From assembly GCF_006149005.1 (NCBI RefSeq), contig NZ_VBSL01000004.1:186001-250000 (forward strand): 64,000 nt of DNA, in the 5' to 3' direction. The translations under genes were made by a program, and so were the position numbers. Source of the DNA: Larkinella sp. C7 (lineage in GTDB: Bacteria; Bacteroidota; Bacteroidia; Cytophagales; Spirosomataceae). The notes beneath the pieces are model-generated. The model made no database searches. It was not told where the DNA came from and was given only the letters and a program-made list of their open reading frames with translations. Positions 17,446-26,158 of the stretch are shown here, one piece after another; within the stretch, counting starts at the first letter, position 1; every line of letters begins with the position of its first letter.

Positions 17446-19092
17446 ATGAATTTACGACTACCGGCGTATTTTACTTTAGTCTGTTTTTTTCTTTTCGGAT
17501 GTGAAGGATGGGATTTTGAGCGGAAATCATTTCAATCCTGTGCGAAGCCTTCGGCCCAGATTTCTTTTACGGCTGAAAAATTAAGGGTAACGTATAAACT
17601 CGTCGATATTCAGGGCGATTTTACCACGGTTTCCTGGAATTTTGGTGCCGGTAATCCCGTCACCTCATCCGAACGGGAGCAGACCTTTACGTACTCGGGA
17701 GCAGGCACTTATACCGTCAATGCCGAGCTTAAAAACCCCTGCGGAGATACGTACAAAGCAACCCTGACCGCCCAAATAACCAATGCCTCTTTAGCTTCCG
17801 TCACGACACTCGATCCCTCGGGCGTTTCCAGCAATTCGGCGTTAATGGGCGTAAAAGTAAATGATGCCGGAAACGCTACCATTTCGCAATACGGCGTGTG
17901 TTATTCGAACGTAGTGGGTGTGCCGGATATTAATAATTCCACCGTCCTTTCCTCAAAAACGGGTCTGGTAATTGATAATAATCAGACTTTTCAGGCCACT
18001 CAACTGCTGCCCAATACCCTTTATTATGTACGGGCTTTCGCAACGAATGAAGCCGGTACTTCCTATGGCGTCGTCAAGACGTTTTTAACTACATCCCAGC
18101 CGGTTGTCAACACCTTGGCAGCCACGGCCATAACCGGTACCAGTGCCGTTCTGTCCCTGTCGCTGACCAATCCGGGAACGCCCGTTTTAACGCGCTACGG
18201 GGTGTACGTGTCTTCTACCTCCACGGACCCGGGCAAAACGGGCAGTTATCAGACATTTAATACGGATACGCAGGGGATTGCGCCTTCGTTGCCCGGTAAC
18301 AAAGCCGATTTTACCGTTTCCGGCCTTCAGGCCAATACGTTGTATTATTACCGGGCCTTTGCCATCAACGCAACTGGCACGGTATACGGGGCGGTTTTGA
18401 CGTTCAATACCCTGGCTTCATCGATTACGAGCGGACTGGTCGCGTATTATCCATTGGACGGAAATGCGAATGATTTCGCGGGTACCAATCACGGGAAACT
18501 GGTGAATCAACCGCCCTCGACTACGGATCGGAAAGATGCGCCCAACAGTGCGGTTTTTCTGGATGGTGACAATGACTTTGTTGAGATTCCGGATCATCCC
18601 GTCCTGCGGTTTACGAACGCCATGACGGTCAGTTTCTGGGTAAAACCAACAGGAACCGTCAGCCAGCCGATGCAGCTGCTGGTGAAGTCGCGTTATACGG
18701 GTGGAGATGAGCAATATGGCATCAGCATTCGTCCCCTGGCGGGCAATTCCAGCAACCATGTTTTGAACGTCGATGTCAAACAAAACAGCAATTGTATTTC
18801 GGGTGCCGGCTGGGAAAATGCGAGTTATACCGTCGCCCAATGGCTCAATAACTGGCACCATGTGGTGGGTGTTTATGAAGGTCGCTCGTTGAAATTATAC
18901 CTGGACGGAAAATTGGTAGCCAGTCGGGAAAATCTGCCGATTTCGAACATCGATAATTGTCCGGGTGGTGATGTTCGGCTTGGGTTACTCAGTCAGGCTT
19001 TCCCCAATAAATTTCAGGGGAGTGTGGATGAATTGCGATTTTATAACCGGGCTTTAACCCTTGTTGACGTTCAATCTCTGTTTGCTTTATGA
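17446..19092 (+). CDS. Lipoprotein with PKD, fibronectin-like repeats and LamG domain
   Basis: A 548-residue exported protein. The signal peptide ends in a lipobox FLFGC (Cys about 19). A PKD-like domain (about 27-105, TVSWNFGAG...YSGAGTYTV) is followed by two fibronectin-type repeats of the Bacteroidota sort (about 115-215 and 216-320, each ending YYxRAFAxNxxGxxYG). A LamG/concanavalin-like domain covers about 330-548 (GLVAYYPLDGNANDF, VSFWVKP, NWHHVVGVYEG). The stop overlaps the next gene as ATGA. Its role is probably binding of surface glycans or partner proteins, with the membrane protein and caspase downstream. Confidence 0.88.
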   Translation: MNLRLPAYFTLVCFFLFGCEGWDFERKSFQSCAKPSAQISFTAEKLRVTYKLVDIQGDFTTVSWNFGAGNPVTSSEREQTFTYSGAGTYTVNAELKNPCGDTYKATLTAQITNASLASVTTLDPSGVSSNSALMGVKVNDAGNATISQYGVCYSNVVGVPDINNSTVLSSKTGLVIDNNQTFQATQLLPNTLYYVRAFATNEAGTSYGVVKTFLTTSQPVVNTLAATAITGTSAVLSLSLTNPGTPVLTRYGVYVSSTSTDPGKTGSYQTFNTDTQGIAPSLPGNKADFTVSGLQANTLYYYRAFAINATGTVYGAVLTFNTLASSITSGLVAYYPLDGNANDFAGTNHGKLVNQPPSTTDRKDAPNSAVFLDGDNDFVEIPDHPVLRFTNAMTVSFWVKPTGTVSQPMQLLVKSRYTGGDEQYGISIRPLAGNSSNHVLNVDVKQNSNCISGAGWENASYTVAQWLNNWHHVVGVYEGRSLKLYLDGKLVASRENLPISNIDNCPGGDVRLGLLSQAFPNKFQGSVDELRFYNRALTLVDVQSLFAL

Positions 19093-19847
19093 AAAGGATG
19101 TTTTATAAAAAGATGTTCTACGCCCTGGTAGTTTTGTGCGTTTTCATTCTGACGCCGGCCATGAGTCAGTCAACCCGTCAAGTTACGGTCACCAACGTCA
19201 AAATCGAACAGCAGGAAACCAGAATAAAGGTTACGTATGATGTAGAAAGTCTGGTAAAAAATGATTCGGTTTTTATTCAGGCGGTTAATCAGAATAACCG
19301 GGTTTTAATCGCCCGGTCGGTGACGGGAGCGGTTGGAAAAGGCGTTGGTTCCGGCAAGGGAAAAGTGGTTTACTGGGATATTCAGGCGGATGGTTTATTG
19401 GCGGAAGATGAAGTCCAGGTGGTTGTCAATGTCAAACTAGCGCCACCGGATTTGGGGGGTGGCCCCGCCAATGCCCTGCTCTCGATTCTGGTTCCGGGGC
19501 TCGGCAATGTGCTGGTTCAACCGAATAAAAAGATTGGATTCCGCCCGTTGATCACGGTTGCTTACGGGGGCTTGCTGGTGTATGGGCTCATGCAGCGAAG
19601 CAAGGCGATGGACCAGTATGCAATTTATGAGTCCCAACCGTATGAAAACCAGGCAGAACCGTATTTCACGAAAGCAAACCAGTTGCGCCATCAATACCTG
19701 ATTGCGACCCGTGCCGCGGCCCTTATTCTGGTTTCGGATGTCATCTACAGCGCTATCAAGGGAAGTCGTAATCGCAGGAAATCCAATCAGCTTACCCTGG
19801 GCTTTCAGGGCAACACACCCCTCGTTGGCATTCGTCGAACTTTTTAA
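19089..19847 (+). CDS. Secreted membrane-associated hypothetical protein
   Basis: A 252-residue protein I do not recognise. An N-terminal signal sequence (about 8-28, ending PAMSQ) precedes a beta-rich domain (about 30-120, VTVTNVKIEQQETRIKVTYDVES). Two hydrophobic stretches lie near 135-175 (ALLSILVPGLGNVLV, FRPLITVAYGGLLVYGLM) and one near 205-220. The C-terminus is basic (GSRNRRKSNQ). It is coupled to the LamG lipoprotein by an ATGA overlap and is followed 10 bp later by the caspase gene, so the three probably work together at the cell envelope. Confidence 0.75.
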   Translation: MKRMFYKKMFYALVVLCVFILTPAMSQSTRQVTVTNVKIEQQETRIKVTYDVESLVKNDSVFIQAVNQNNRVLIARSVTGAVGKGVGSGKGKVVYWDIQADGLLAEDEVQVVVNVKLAPPDLGGGPANALLSILVPGLGNVLVQPNKKIGFRPLITVAYGGLLVYGLMQRSKAMDQYAIYESQPYENQAEPYFTKANQLRHQYLIATRAAALILVSDVIYSAIKGSRNRRKSNQLTLGFQGNTPLVGIRRTF

Positions 19848-19857
19848 CCACACTCTT

Positions 19858-20973
19858 ATGAAAAAAATACTACTTCTTCTGGGCGGCTTAACCGTCCATT
19901 TCCTGGCCGGAGCCCAGTCGCCCACGGTGATTTCCGCAAAAAGTCAACCCCTGAAACTGAAGGGAGAAGCGCCCAAAAATCTGCCGCCGGTGATTACCTG
20001 GCAATCTCCGGGCACCGATTACCTGCAGGTGAAGCAGGCCGCATTCACGGTTTCGGCCTGTGTTCAGTCCTTTGAAGCGTTGAAGGAGCATCAGGTGCTC
20101 CTAAACGGGAAAGCGTTTGGTCAGCAACGGGGAATGAAACGCCTGGTGTGCGGTGAACAGGTTTCCCAGGAAGTGTTGCTTCAGGCGGGCGACAATGTCC
20201 TCCAAATTACGGCCACCAACTCGGTGGGAACCAGCACGTCCACGGTGCGGCACATCGTTTACGAAGCGAAAAAAGATACGGTTATCGGACAAAAGCGGGT
20301 GGCGTTGATCGTTGCCAATTCCAATTATGAAAAACACCCGCTCAAAAATCCCGTCAACGACGGTCGCAGCGTGAGGGAGCAGTTTGAAAAGCTGGGATTT
20401 ACGGTGACCCTCCTGGAAAACCTGAAACTCCGGGAAACCGATCAGGCGCTCGAAAAATTTTATTCGGAATTAGACAGCAACAACGTGGGCTTGTTCTACT
20501 ACGCGGGACATGGCATCATGGCGGATAACCAGAACTTTATTCAACCCACCGACGCCGATCCATCGACTGAAGTGGATGCCCGGTACGTTTGCTACTCGCT
20601 GGAACGCGTAGTGGCCCGAATGAAAACCGCCAATCCGAACGGTTCCAATCTGGTTTTTTGGGACGCCTGTCGCAACAATCCCTATCGTTCCTGGACACGG
20701 GGTGCCGGACAACCGGTTTATACCACCATCAATCCGCCGGTCGGAACCTTGATCGTGTATGCTACCGAACCGGGAAAAACCGCCAGTGATGGCAATGAAA
20801 ACGGTCTGTTTACCAGCGAACTGGTGAATAATATCAAAGAACCGAATCTGGATATTTTTGAACTGATCGACCGGATCGATCGGGGCCTTGAAAAGCGGGG
20901 GTTCCAGCAACCGCCCTACATTGAAGGGCGGTTACGGGGCAAACTCATCTTGAACCCCGTTATCAAACCGTGA
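19858..20973 (+). CDS. Caspase-family (peptidase C14) secreted protein
   Basis: A 371-residue protein. The ATG at 19858 gives a clean signal peptide (MKKILLLLGG...AGAQ); a longer frame from 19702 is rejected because it runs through the upstream gene. Residues 30-135 form a beta-sandwich. The p20-like caspase domain starts at RVALIVANSNYEKHPLKNPVND (147), with catalytic His218 in YYAGHGI and Cys271 in FWDACRNNPY. Both residues are intact, so it is probably an active metacaspase/orthocaspase-like peptidase, presumably cleaving after basic residues. It is the last gene of the LamG operon and is followed by a long hairpin 23 bp after the stop. Confidence 0.9.
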   Translation: MKKILLLLGGLTVHFLAGAQSPTVISAKSQPLKLKGEAPKNLPPVITWQSPGTDYLQVKQAAFTVSACVQSFEALKEHQVLLNGKAFGQQRGMKRLVCGEQVSQEVLLQAGDNVLQITATNSVGTSTSTVRHIVYEAKKDTVIGQKRVALIVANSNYEKHPLKNPVNDGRSVREQFEKLGFTVTLLENLKLRETDQALEKFYSELDSNNVGLFYYAGHGIMADNQNFIQPTDADPSTEVDARYVCYSLERVVARMKTANPNGSNLVFWDACRNNPYRSWTRGAGQPVYTTINPPVGTLIVYATEPGKTASDGNENGLFTSELVNNIKEPNLDIFELIDRIDRGLEKRGFQQPPYIEGRLRGKLILNPVIKP

Positions 20974-20996
20974 GGTAGTTTAGAATTTAAAAAAGG

Positions 20997-21090
20997 GAAT
21001 GCTAATAAAAAATGATGAATGTTAAATGTAAAAGTGATTCCCAAGTCAGCACTTTTACATTTAACATTCATCATTTTTTATTTAGCATTC
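20997..21090. repeat. Heptamer-periodic hairpin H1
   Basis: Arms 20997-21036 and 21050-21090 are complementary over about 40 bp with a single one-base gap; the loop is 13 nt. The arms read in 7-nt steps (AATGATG, AATGTTA and similar). It lies between convergent genes, 23 bp after the caspase stop, so it could terminate both transcripts. Confidence 0.9.
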
Positions 21091-21110
21091 TTTCTCAGTG
21101 GGCGAAAAAC

Positions 21111-21311
21111 CTACTTTCTCACCCGAAACAGCTTGCGGCCGAACTGGATTAAACCGTCGGTGATGAACCACGTCAGCAAAAACGCGAGGCATTCGAGCAC
21201 AAAACTGTGAAACTTGTAAAATACCTCAGCCGTTAGCATCGCCACCACCAAAGCCGGGAGTTGTTCGGTCGCGATTCTGAACCACGGCAACGAACGGATC
21301 AATGTATACAT
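21111..21311 (-). CDS. Small membrane protein
   Basis: A 66-residue protein with hydrophobic stretches at about 20-35 and 38-52 and a basic C-terminus (GRKLFRVRK). The shape is holin-like, but no family can be assigned. It is the last gene of a minus-strand set with the 83-residue, 84-residue and BNR proteins; 18 bp separates it from the next. Small size keeps confidence moderate. Confidence 0.55.
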   Translation of the reverse strand: MYTLIRSLPWFRIATEQLPALVVAMLTAEVFYKFHSFVLECLAFLLTWFITDGLIQFGRKLFRVRK

Positions 21312-21329
21312 GGGTTTGTGGTCAGTGGA

Positions 21330-21581
21330 TTAGGATGGGACATCATTCGTGAGCGAGGGCGCGCCCCCCGCCGAGGTCATATCGACCGCCGGTTGGGCCG
21401 ATGCTTCCGCTGGCGGGACTGTTGCTGGCGACTCTTCCGTTTCAACCCCGGCGCCGGGGGCGGCTCCCGCGTCGGTAGCCGATGAACGGGATGTGCTGAC
21501 CTCTGCTTGCTGAACGTCGACCTCGGGCGTTACGCTCACATTGGGCAGGTCTTTGGTATCGATTTCGATCGTAATTCGCAT
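21330..21581 (-). CDS. Small Ala/Pro/Ser-rich protein
   Basis: An 83-residue protein. A short ordered N-terminus (MRITIEIDTKDLPNVSV) is followed by a low-complexity tail rich in A, P, S, T and E. There is no signal peptide. It lies 17 bp downstream of the 84-residue beta-domain gene on the same strand. I cannot assign a function; position and conserved orientation argue that it belongs to the BNR cluster. Confidence 0.6.
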   Translation of the reverse strand: MRITIEIDTKDLPNVSVTPEVDVQQAEVSTSRSSATDAGAAPGAGVETEESPATVPPAEASAQPAVDMTSAGGAPSLTNDVPS

Positions 21582-21598
21582 TGGAATAGGCGGTTAAT

Positions 21599-21853
21599 TT
21601 AGTTCAAAACAGCATAGCGACCCTCAAAGGTGACGGGCGTGTTGGTCAGGTTTTTCACCGTAATCCAGTAGGTGCAGTGCGTCGCATTGGCCCGTTCCAC
21701 GAAAATGTCCCAGTCGATCTGGGGCGCCCCCGAGCGGGGCGAGGTGGGCATCATATACCAGGTGACATGCCAGCCAACCGGCCAGCTATGCGTAAACCAG
21801 CGGTGGGTCTGATTGGGGGCCAGTGTGCCGGTAAATTGTGTTCCTGTTCGCAT
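21599..21853 (-). CDS. Stand-alone copy of the BNR protein's C-terminal domain
   Basis: An 84-residue protein that is nearly all one domain. It aligns with the last 80 residues of the large neighbour: LAPNQTHRWFTHSWP is identical in both, MMPTSP aligns with IMPTSP, and both end VxFEGRYAxL. It has no signal peptide. The pattern indicates duplication of a domain to or from the large gene, 23 bp away. Trp-rich beta-sandwich folds of this type often bind ligands or self-assemble, but the role here is unknown. Confidence 0.8.
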   Translation of the reverse strand: MRTGTQFTGTLAPNQTHRWFTHSWPVGWHVTWYMMPTSPRSGAPQIDWDIFVERANATHCTYWITVKNLTNTPVTFEGRYAVLN

Positions 21854-21876
21854 CGGTATGAATAGTAAAAGGTTGA

Positions 21877-24459
21877 TTAGTAGAAACTTAGTATGGCATA
21901 CCGGCCTTCAAAACTGACGGGAGAACCGGTGTGGTTGGTAACGCTGATCCAGTAGGTGACAAATTCGGCGGAGGCCCGTTCCACCTGGACTTTCCAGCTC
22001 AGCTGCGGGGCGCCGGGCAGGGGCGAGGTGGGCATAATGGTCCAGATGATGTGCCAGGTCGCCGGCCAGCTATGCGTAAACCAGCGGTGGGTCTGGTTCG
22101 GGGCCAAACTGCCGTTCCATTGCACCCCGCAAATGGGGGCCGTCAGCCAGCCATCGACCGGGATTTCCCAAACGCCCCGGTTGCGCATCCCCACCCGCAA
22201 CACGCGGGCGTGCGGATGATAAAGCAGATCGACCGCCAGCGCATTCGGCAGGCCATTGGCAAAGGCACTCCAGGAGGCCCCGGCATTCAGGGATTGGTAG
22301 ACACCCACGTCGGCCGCAACCCACACCCGGTTGGCATTGCCGGGATCGACTTCTACGGCCGTGATGGGGAGATTGGGTAAACCCGCCGTGCAGTTGACCC
22401 AGGTGCTGCCGCCATTGTCGGACCGGAACACCCGGTCGCCACTCAGCGAGGTGGACGTTGCCCAGATGCGGTTCAGATTAGTCGGATTCACGTGTAAATC
22501 ACTGACATAAGCACTGGCGCGGGGCGTTGTCAGGGCCGTCGCCGATGACCAGGCTGTACCGGACCAACTGATGCGGTACACCTGACCCGTTGTCGTTCCG
22601 ACAAAAACCGTATCGGGATTGGGAATGTACATCGCCGATGCTACCTGACCCGCGGGCAGGGCCACTTCGGTCCAGTTGGTCCCCCGGTTTCGGGAAATGT
22701 ACACGCTCTGACCTGCCTGGGCCACCGTGTCGTTGTTCGCTTCCATCGGCGGATAAAACAGGGCACTGTAGCCATCGGGAACATTGGGGCCGATCCAGCC
22801 AAACGAGCCGAAATTTCCCCGGGTGGTGGAGCGCTCCATGCCCATGCTGTAGTAGGAATGAAACACCACGTTCGGATCAGTGCGGTGTACCCCGCAGTCG
22901 CCCCCATCGCCGTCGGCAATGTGATCCCAGGCCGGATTGCCCGTGTAGCGGATGCTGCCGTTGTCCTGCGTTCCGGCCATCAGCCAGCGGGACGAACCAT
23001 AATCCTGGGCCATGTATTCGATTTCGGTAATGCCCAAACCGTTGTTGAGCGACGTCCAACTGGTACCCCGGTTGGGTGACACAAATAAACCGCCGTCGTT
23101 GCCCACATAAACGATGTTGGCATTGGTGGGATCAAACGTAATGGCGTGCTGGTCGGGGTGAATGTCGTCACCGGTTTTGTTCGAAATGGTCACCCAGGTC
23201 CAGGTGCTCCCCGACAGGTTCCCGCGATAGGCTTCAATGGCACCCAGGTAAATTTCCGCATCCGTATCGGGAGCCACGGCCAGAAACCAGTCATACCATG
23301 CCTGGCCGGTCGATAGTCCCGCCGGTCCGGTAATGCGCGCCCAGGTACCCGTACTGGCCCTTCGGTAGAGATACATAGTGGCACCGGCTGCGCCGAACGC
23401 GTAGGCAACGGCCGGATTTGTGCGGGAAATGGATACCGCCAGCCGGTCATAGGCCGCCGGGCCACCCGGTAAAGCGACTGCCGCCCAGGTCTGACCGCCG
23501 TTTGTGGAGCGGAAAAGCCCACTCTGACAGCCCGCCAGCACCTCCGCCGTGGCACCGCCGGAAGGATGAGCGGCCAGGTCCCAGCAGCGTCCCGACCGGC
23601 GCAGTGTCCAGGCCGTTCCGCCATCGGTGGATTCATAAATGCCGTGGGTGGTGGCAGCCAGCAAATGGTTGCCGTTGGCGGGATCGACCAGCAAATCATA
23701 AAAACCCTGTCCCACGAAAGGAGCCGTTGCGTGCATCGTCCAGGTGCTGCCACCGTTGGTCGAGCGCAGTAAACCGGCACCCAGCCAGGCGTAAAAATTT
23801 CCTTCTCCCGTGCCGCAATAGACCGTGGCCGGAGCCGATGGATTGAAGGCCAGTGCGCCGACCGTCAGCGTAGCGGCATAATCCGTGCGCGGACTCCAGG
23901 AGGTTCCCCGGTTGAAGCTCTCCCAAATGCCTCCACTTGCTGCGCCACACAAAATATGATTGGCATTGGAGGGGTCGACGGCAACTGCCGAAATCCGGCC
24001 CGAAACGACCACCCGGCTCTCCCCGTAGGTTTGCCCGTTTGACATCATCGTGGGACCCAGAAACCGCCATTGAGGACCGAAGCCGGTAGGGGGTGAGAGC
24101 GACGGGCCGGAAAGGGTCGTGATGGCAGCCGTCGGTTCTGACTCACCGTTTTCGTTTTCTGCCGGTTCAACAAGAGCGGGTTGTAGGGCCAGGGCGGCAT
24201 CAACCAGCGCCTGGGCATAGCTGGAAACCACTTCCGGTGGTCCTTCGACTGAAAGGGCTGCAGTGGCCGAACGGCGTCGGTTTGCTTTCGGCTTTTCGTC
24301 GGCAACCGCTTCCGTGATCGGCAGGCCACGTTCTTCCGAAAAGTAGAGCAACCGTTGCAGCACCTTACTGGTGGGCGGCTTCGGAAGCGTGGCCCGTCCC
24401 CGAACCGCCGGAGCGGCCTGGTCGGCCTGGTTCAAGAGGTCATCCTTCGGTCCCTTCAT
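21877..24459 (-). CDS. BNR/VPS10-like beta-propeller protein
   Basis: An 860-residue protein. I place the start at ATG 24459 (MKGPKDDLLNQAD) because the extra 28 residues from 24543 lie over the overlapping 57-residue gene. Residues 1-125 are unstructured and charged. From about 140 on, repeated BNR/Asp-box motifs (SxDGGxTWxx, STNGGSTW, SPNRGTSW, SDNGGSTW) form one or two seven-bladed propellers, as in sortilin-like and xyloglucanase-like proteins. The last 80 residues form the domain also encoded alone next door. No signal peptide is visible, which is unusual for this class. Confidence 0.85.
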   Translation of the reverse strand: MKGPKDDLLNQADQAAPAVRGRATLPKPPTSKVLQRLLYFSEERGLPITEAVADEKPKANRRRSATAALSVEGPPEVVSSYAQALVDAALALQPALVEPAENENGESEPTAAITTLSGPSLSPPTGFGPQWRFLGPTMMSNGQTYGESRVVVSGRISAVAVDPSNANHILCGAASGGIWESFNRGTSWSPRTDYAATLTVGALAFNPSAPATVYCGTGEGNFYAWLGAGLLRSTNGGSTWTMHATAPFVGQGFYDLLVDPANGNHLLAATTHGIYESTDGGTAWTLRRSGRCWDLAAHPSGGATAEVLAGCQSGLFRSTNGGQTWAAVALPGGPAAYDRLAVSISRTNPAVAYAFGAAGATMYLYRRASTGTWARITGPAGLSTGQAWYDWFLAVAPDTDAEIYLGAIEAYRGNLSGSTWTWVTISNKTGDDIHPDQHAITFDPTNANIVYVGNDGGLFVSPNRGTSWTSLNNGLGITEIEYMAQDYGSSRWLMAGTQDNGSIRYTGNPAWDHIADGDGGDCGVHRTDPNVVFHSYYSMGMERSTTRGNFGSFGWIGPNVPDGYSALFYPPMEANNDTVAQAGQSVYISRNRGTNWTEVALPAGQVASAMYIPNPDTVFVGTTTGQVYRISWSGTAWSSATALTTPRASAYVSDLHVNPTNLNRIWATSTSLSGDRVFRSDNGGSTWVNCTAGLPNLPITAVEVDPGNANRVWVAADVGVYQSLNAGASWSAFANGLPNALAVDLLYHPHARVLRVGMRNRGVWEIPVDGWLTAPICGVQWNGSLAPNQTHRWFTHSWPATWHIIWTIMPTSPLPGAPQLSWKVQVERASAEFVTYWISVTNHTGSPVSFEGRYAILSFY

Positions 24460-24613
24460 CTGACTGAGTCGTTTTGGTTGGTTTTTTCGGTTTTTCCTCG
24501 GGGGATTCAGTTTCTTCTTCCGGGAAATTTTCCGGAATACCACGGGCTTCTCTAAACTGTTTCAGACGTTCGGCTGCTTTGTTGTCCGGTTCGTCAGGTC
24601 GTCGTTTGGTCAT
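24440..24613 (-). CDS. Small charged protein overlapping the BNR gene start
   Basis: A 57-residue frame from ATG 24613 to TGA 24440 (MTKRRPDEPDNKAAERLKQF...). It is very rich in K, E, P and T, with a helical REARGIPENFPEEE segment. It overlaps the start of the BNR gene by 20 bp in another frame, an arrangement typical of translational coupling. It has consistent Bacteroidota codon use and is the first gene of the minus-strand cluster. Function is unknown. Confidence 0.6.
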   Translation of the reverse strand: MTKRRPDEPDNKAAERLKQFREARGIPENFPEEETESPEEKPKKPTKTTQSDEGTEG

Positions 24614-25027
24614 AGCATAACAGATTTGTGGATAGAGGATAGTAGTCAGAAAAAAGGTTAGAATACAAAGGAAATCACCCGGGTGGCCACCTGATGTGAG
24701 TGGACCAAGCAGACGGTCGTAGATGGGTACAGTTGAGGAGGGCCTGCGTGTAACGCAATAACCGACAACAAGGTAATCGTAATTATCAAAACAGGCCGCA
24801 AAGTTTTGAGGGAGCGGTTAAAAGAGTATATAAGGATCGGTGGAAAAAATAGCAGTATTTGCCGCCCGGCCGGAAGCGGGCACCCGGCCTGTCCTTTCTG
24901 ACGGCCGGAACAAACCCGAAGAAGAGGGTGGGGCCGGTGAAAAAAGAAGCGGATGAGGTAGAATAGATGGCGACCGTGCTTTCCCTAACAGTAAAACCGT
25001 GCGTAAGTCCGCGTATAAAAAACCGCT
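24614..25027. other. Divergent intergenic region
   Basis: About 410 bp between the minus-strand BNR cluster and the plus-strand NIPSNAP gene. It should hold both promoters. I find no ORF, repeat or strong hairpin; a minus-strand frame through 24818-25120 is the shadow of the NIPSNAP start. Confidence 0.5.
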
Positions 25028-25822
25028 ATGAAAAGACGTAATTTTGTTAAAACAACCCTGGTTACCACCTCCGCCGTCAGTTTCCTGAATCCTTTGCGTG
25101 AGGTGGTAACGCCCCATCAAAACGCCGGTTCTGAATTTTATGAGCTGCGGATTTATACCCTAAAAAACGGCAAACAGCAGAAAATGGTGGAAAGCTATTT
25201 TCAGAATGCCGCCATCCCGGCCCTGAACCGGCTGGGGAGCAAAAACATTGGCGTTTTTACGGAATATCTCCCGCAGGGATTCACGAAACTGGTGACGGTG
25301 ATCCCGTTTAATTCTCTGGACGATTATTTCAAGTTGCCCGAAAAACTGGCCGGCGATGCCGCTTACCAACAGGCGGGTGCCGATTATCTGACGGCGCAGG
25401 CAACCGATCCGGCCTATGAACGCATTGAAAGCTCGTTGCTGAAATCGTTTGCCTACATGCCCAAACTGGAAGCTCCGGAGAAAAAAACGCGGATTTTCGA
25501 GCTGCGTCGCTACGAAAGCCACAACGAAACCGCCGGGAAGAAGAAAATCGAGATGTTCAATGAAGGCGGAGAAATTGCCATTTTCAAGCGCGTTGGCCTC
25601 ACACCGGTTTTCTTCGGCGAAACGCTGATTGGCCCCATGCGCCCGAATTTGACGTACCTGCTGACGTTCGACAACATGGAAGAGCACGATCAGAACTGGA
25701 AGACGTTCGGCAGCGATCCGGAATGGAAAAAAATCAGTTCCATGCCTGAATATGCCAACGCCCGAATCGTTTCGAACATCACCCGGACCTTCCTGATTCC
25801 GACCGCCTTCTCGCAGATTTAA
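25028..25822 (+). CDS. NIPSNAP-family protein
   Basis: A 264-residue protein with an N-terminal export signal of Tat-like form (MKRRNFVKTTLVTTSAVSFL). Two NIPSNAP-type ferredoxin-like domains follow: about 35-135 (FYELRIYTLKNGKQQKMVESYF) and 155-260 (RIFELRRYESHNETAGKKK). The family is widespread in Bacteroidota, often near sugar-acid or lactone enzymes, but has no settled activity. It stands alone, ahead of a terminator. Confidence 0.85.
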   Translation: MKRRNFVKTTLVTTSAVSFLNPLREVVTPHQNAGSEFYELRIYTLKNGKQQKMVESYFQNAAIPALNRLGSKNIGVFTEYLPQGFTKLVTVIPFNSLDDYFKLPEKLAGDAAYQQAGADYLTAQATDPAYERIESSLLKSFAYMPKLEAPEKKTRIFELRRYESHNETAGKKKIEMFNEGGEIAIFKRVGLTPVFFGETLIGPMRPNLTYLLTFDNMEEHDQNWKTFGSDPEWKKISSMPEYANARIVSNITRTFLIPTAFSQI

Positions 25823-25865
25823 AAAACGCCCACCAGGAGCATGGTGTGATTGAATGAAAATTGCC

Positions 25866-25904
25866 GAAGGCACAGCCTCTTTTTTACGAAGCGGTTGTGC
25901 CTTC
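25866..25904 (+). terminator. Terminator after NIPSNAP
   Basis: GAAGGCACA (25866-25874) pairs with TGTGCCTTC (25896-25904) in a 9-bp perfect stem, followed by a T-rich stretch (AGTAATTTTT). Confidence 0.7.
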
Positions 25905-26158
25905 AGTAATTTTTGTCTGGATGGTCGGGATTGCCAATGACCGGTCGGCAAAATTGTACGCAGTCAAGTTCAGGCAGGACTCTTTTTGTATATAGCATAC
26001 TTTTGTTGGATCCTGCGGGTATTGGTCCAAGGAAACGCTTGTGCCGTTTACTAAATGTGTACAAAATGATATAAATAAGTAACTTTTGACTTCTAAATGT
26101 CGTCTTTATAGTATATATTTGTTAGTCATTATCGTATAACTAAAATATAGAAAGGACG
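25905..26158. other. AT-rich intergenic promoter region
   Basis: The region between the NIPSNAP terminator and the YopX-like gene becomes strongly AT-rich near 26060-26155. It contains a Bacteroidota-like -7 box and no ORF of note. Confidence 0.4.
26114..26121 (+). promoter_or_regulatory. Bacteroidota -7-like box
   Basis: TATATTTG matches the TAnnTTTG -7 consensus of the Bacteroidota housekeeping sigma factor, 38 bp upstream of the YopX-like ATG. A TTTTG at 26084-26088 is about 5 bp too far for an ideal -33 element. Confidence 0.4.

Noticed and set aside
22590-23030. Plus-strand frames across the BNR gene (several over 60 codons)
   Set aside because: They are GC-rich shadows of the minus-strand propeller gene, which has clear BNR motifs.
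24460-24543. 28-residue basic N-terminal extension of the BNR protein
   Set aside because: It overlaps the 57-codon ORF in another frame and lacks any export or domain feature; ATG 24459 is a better start.
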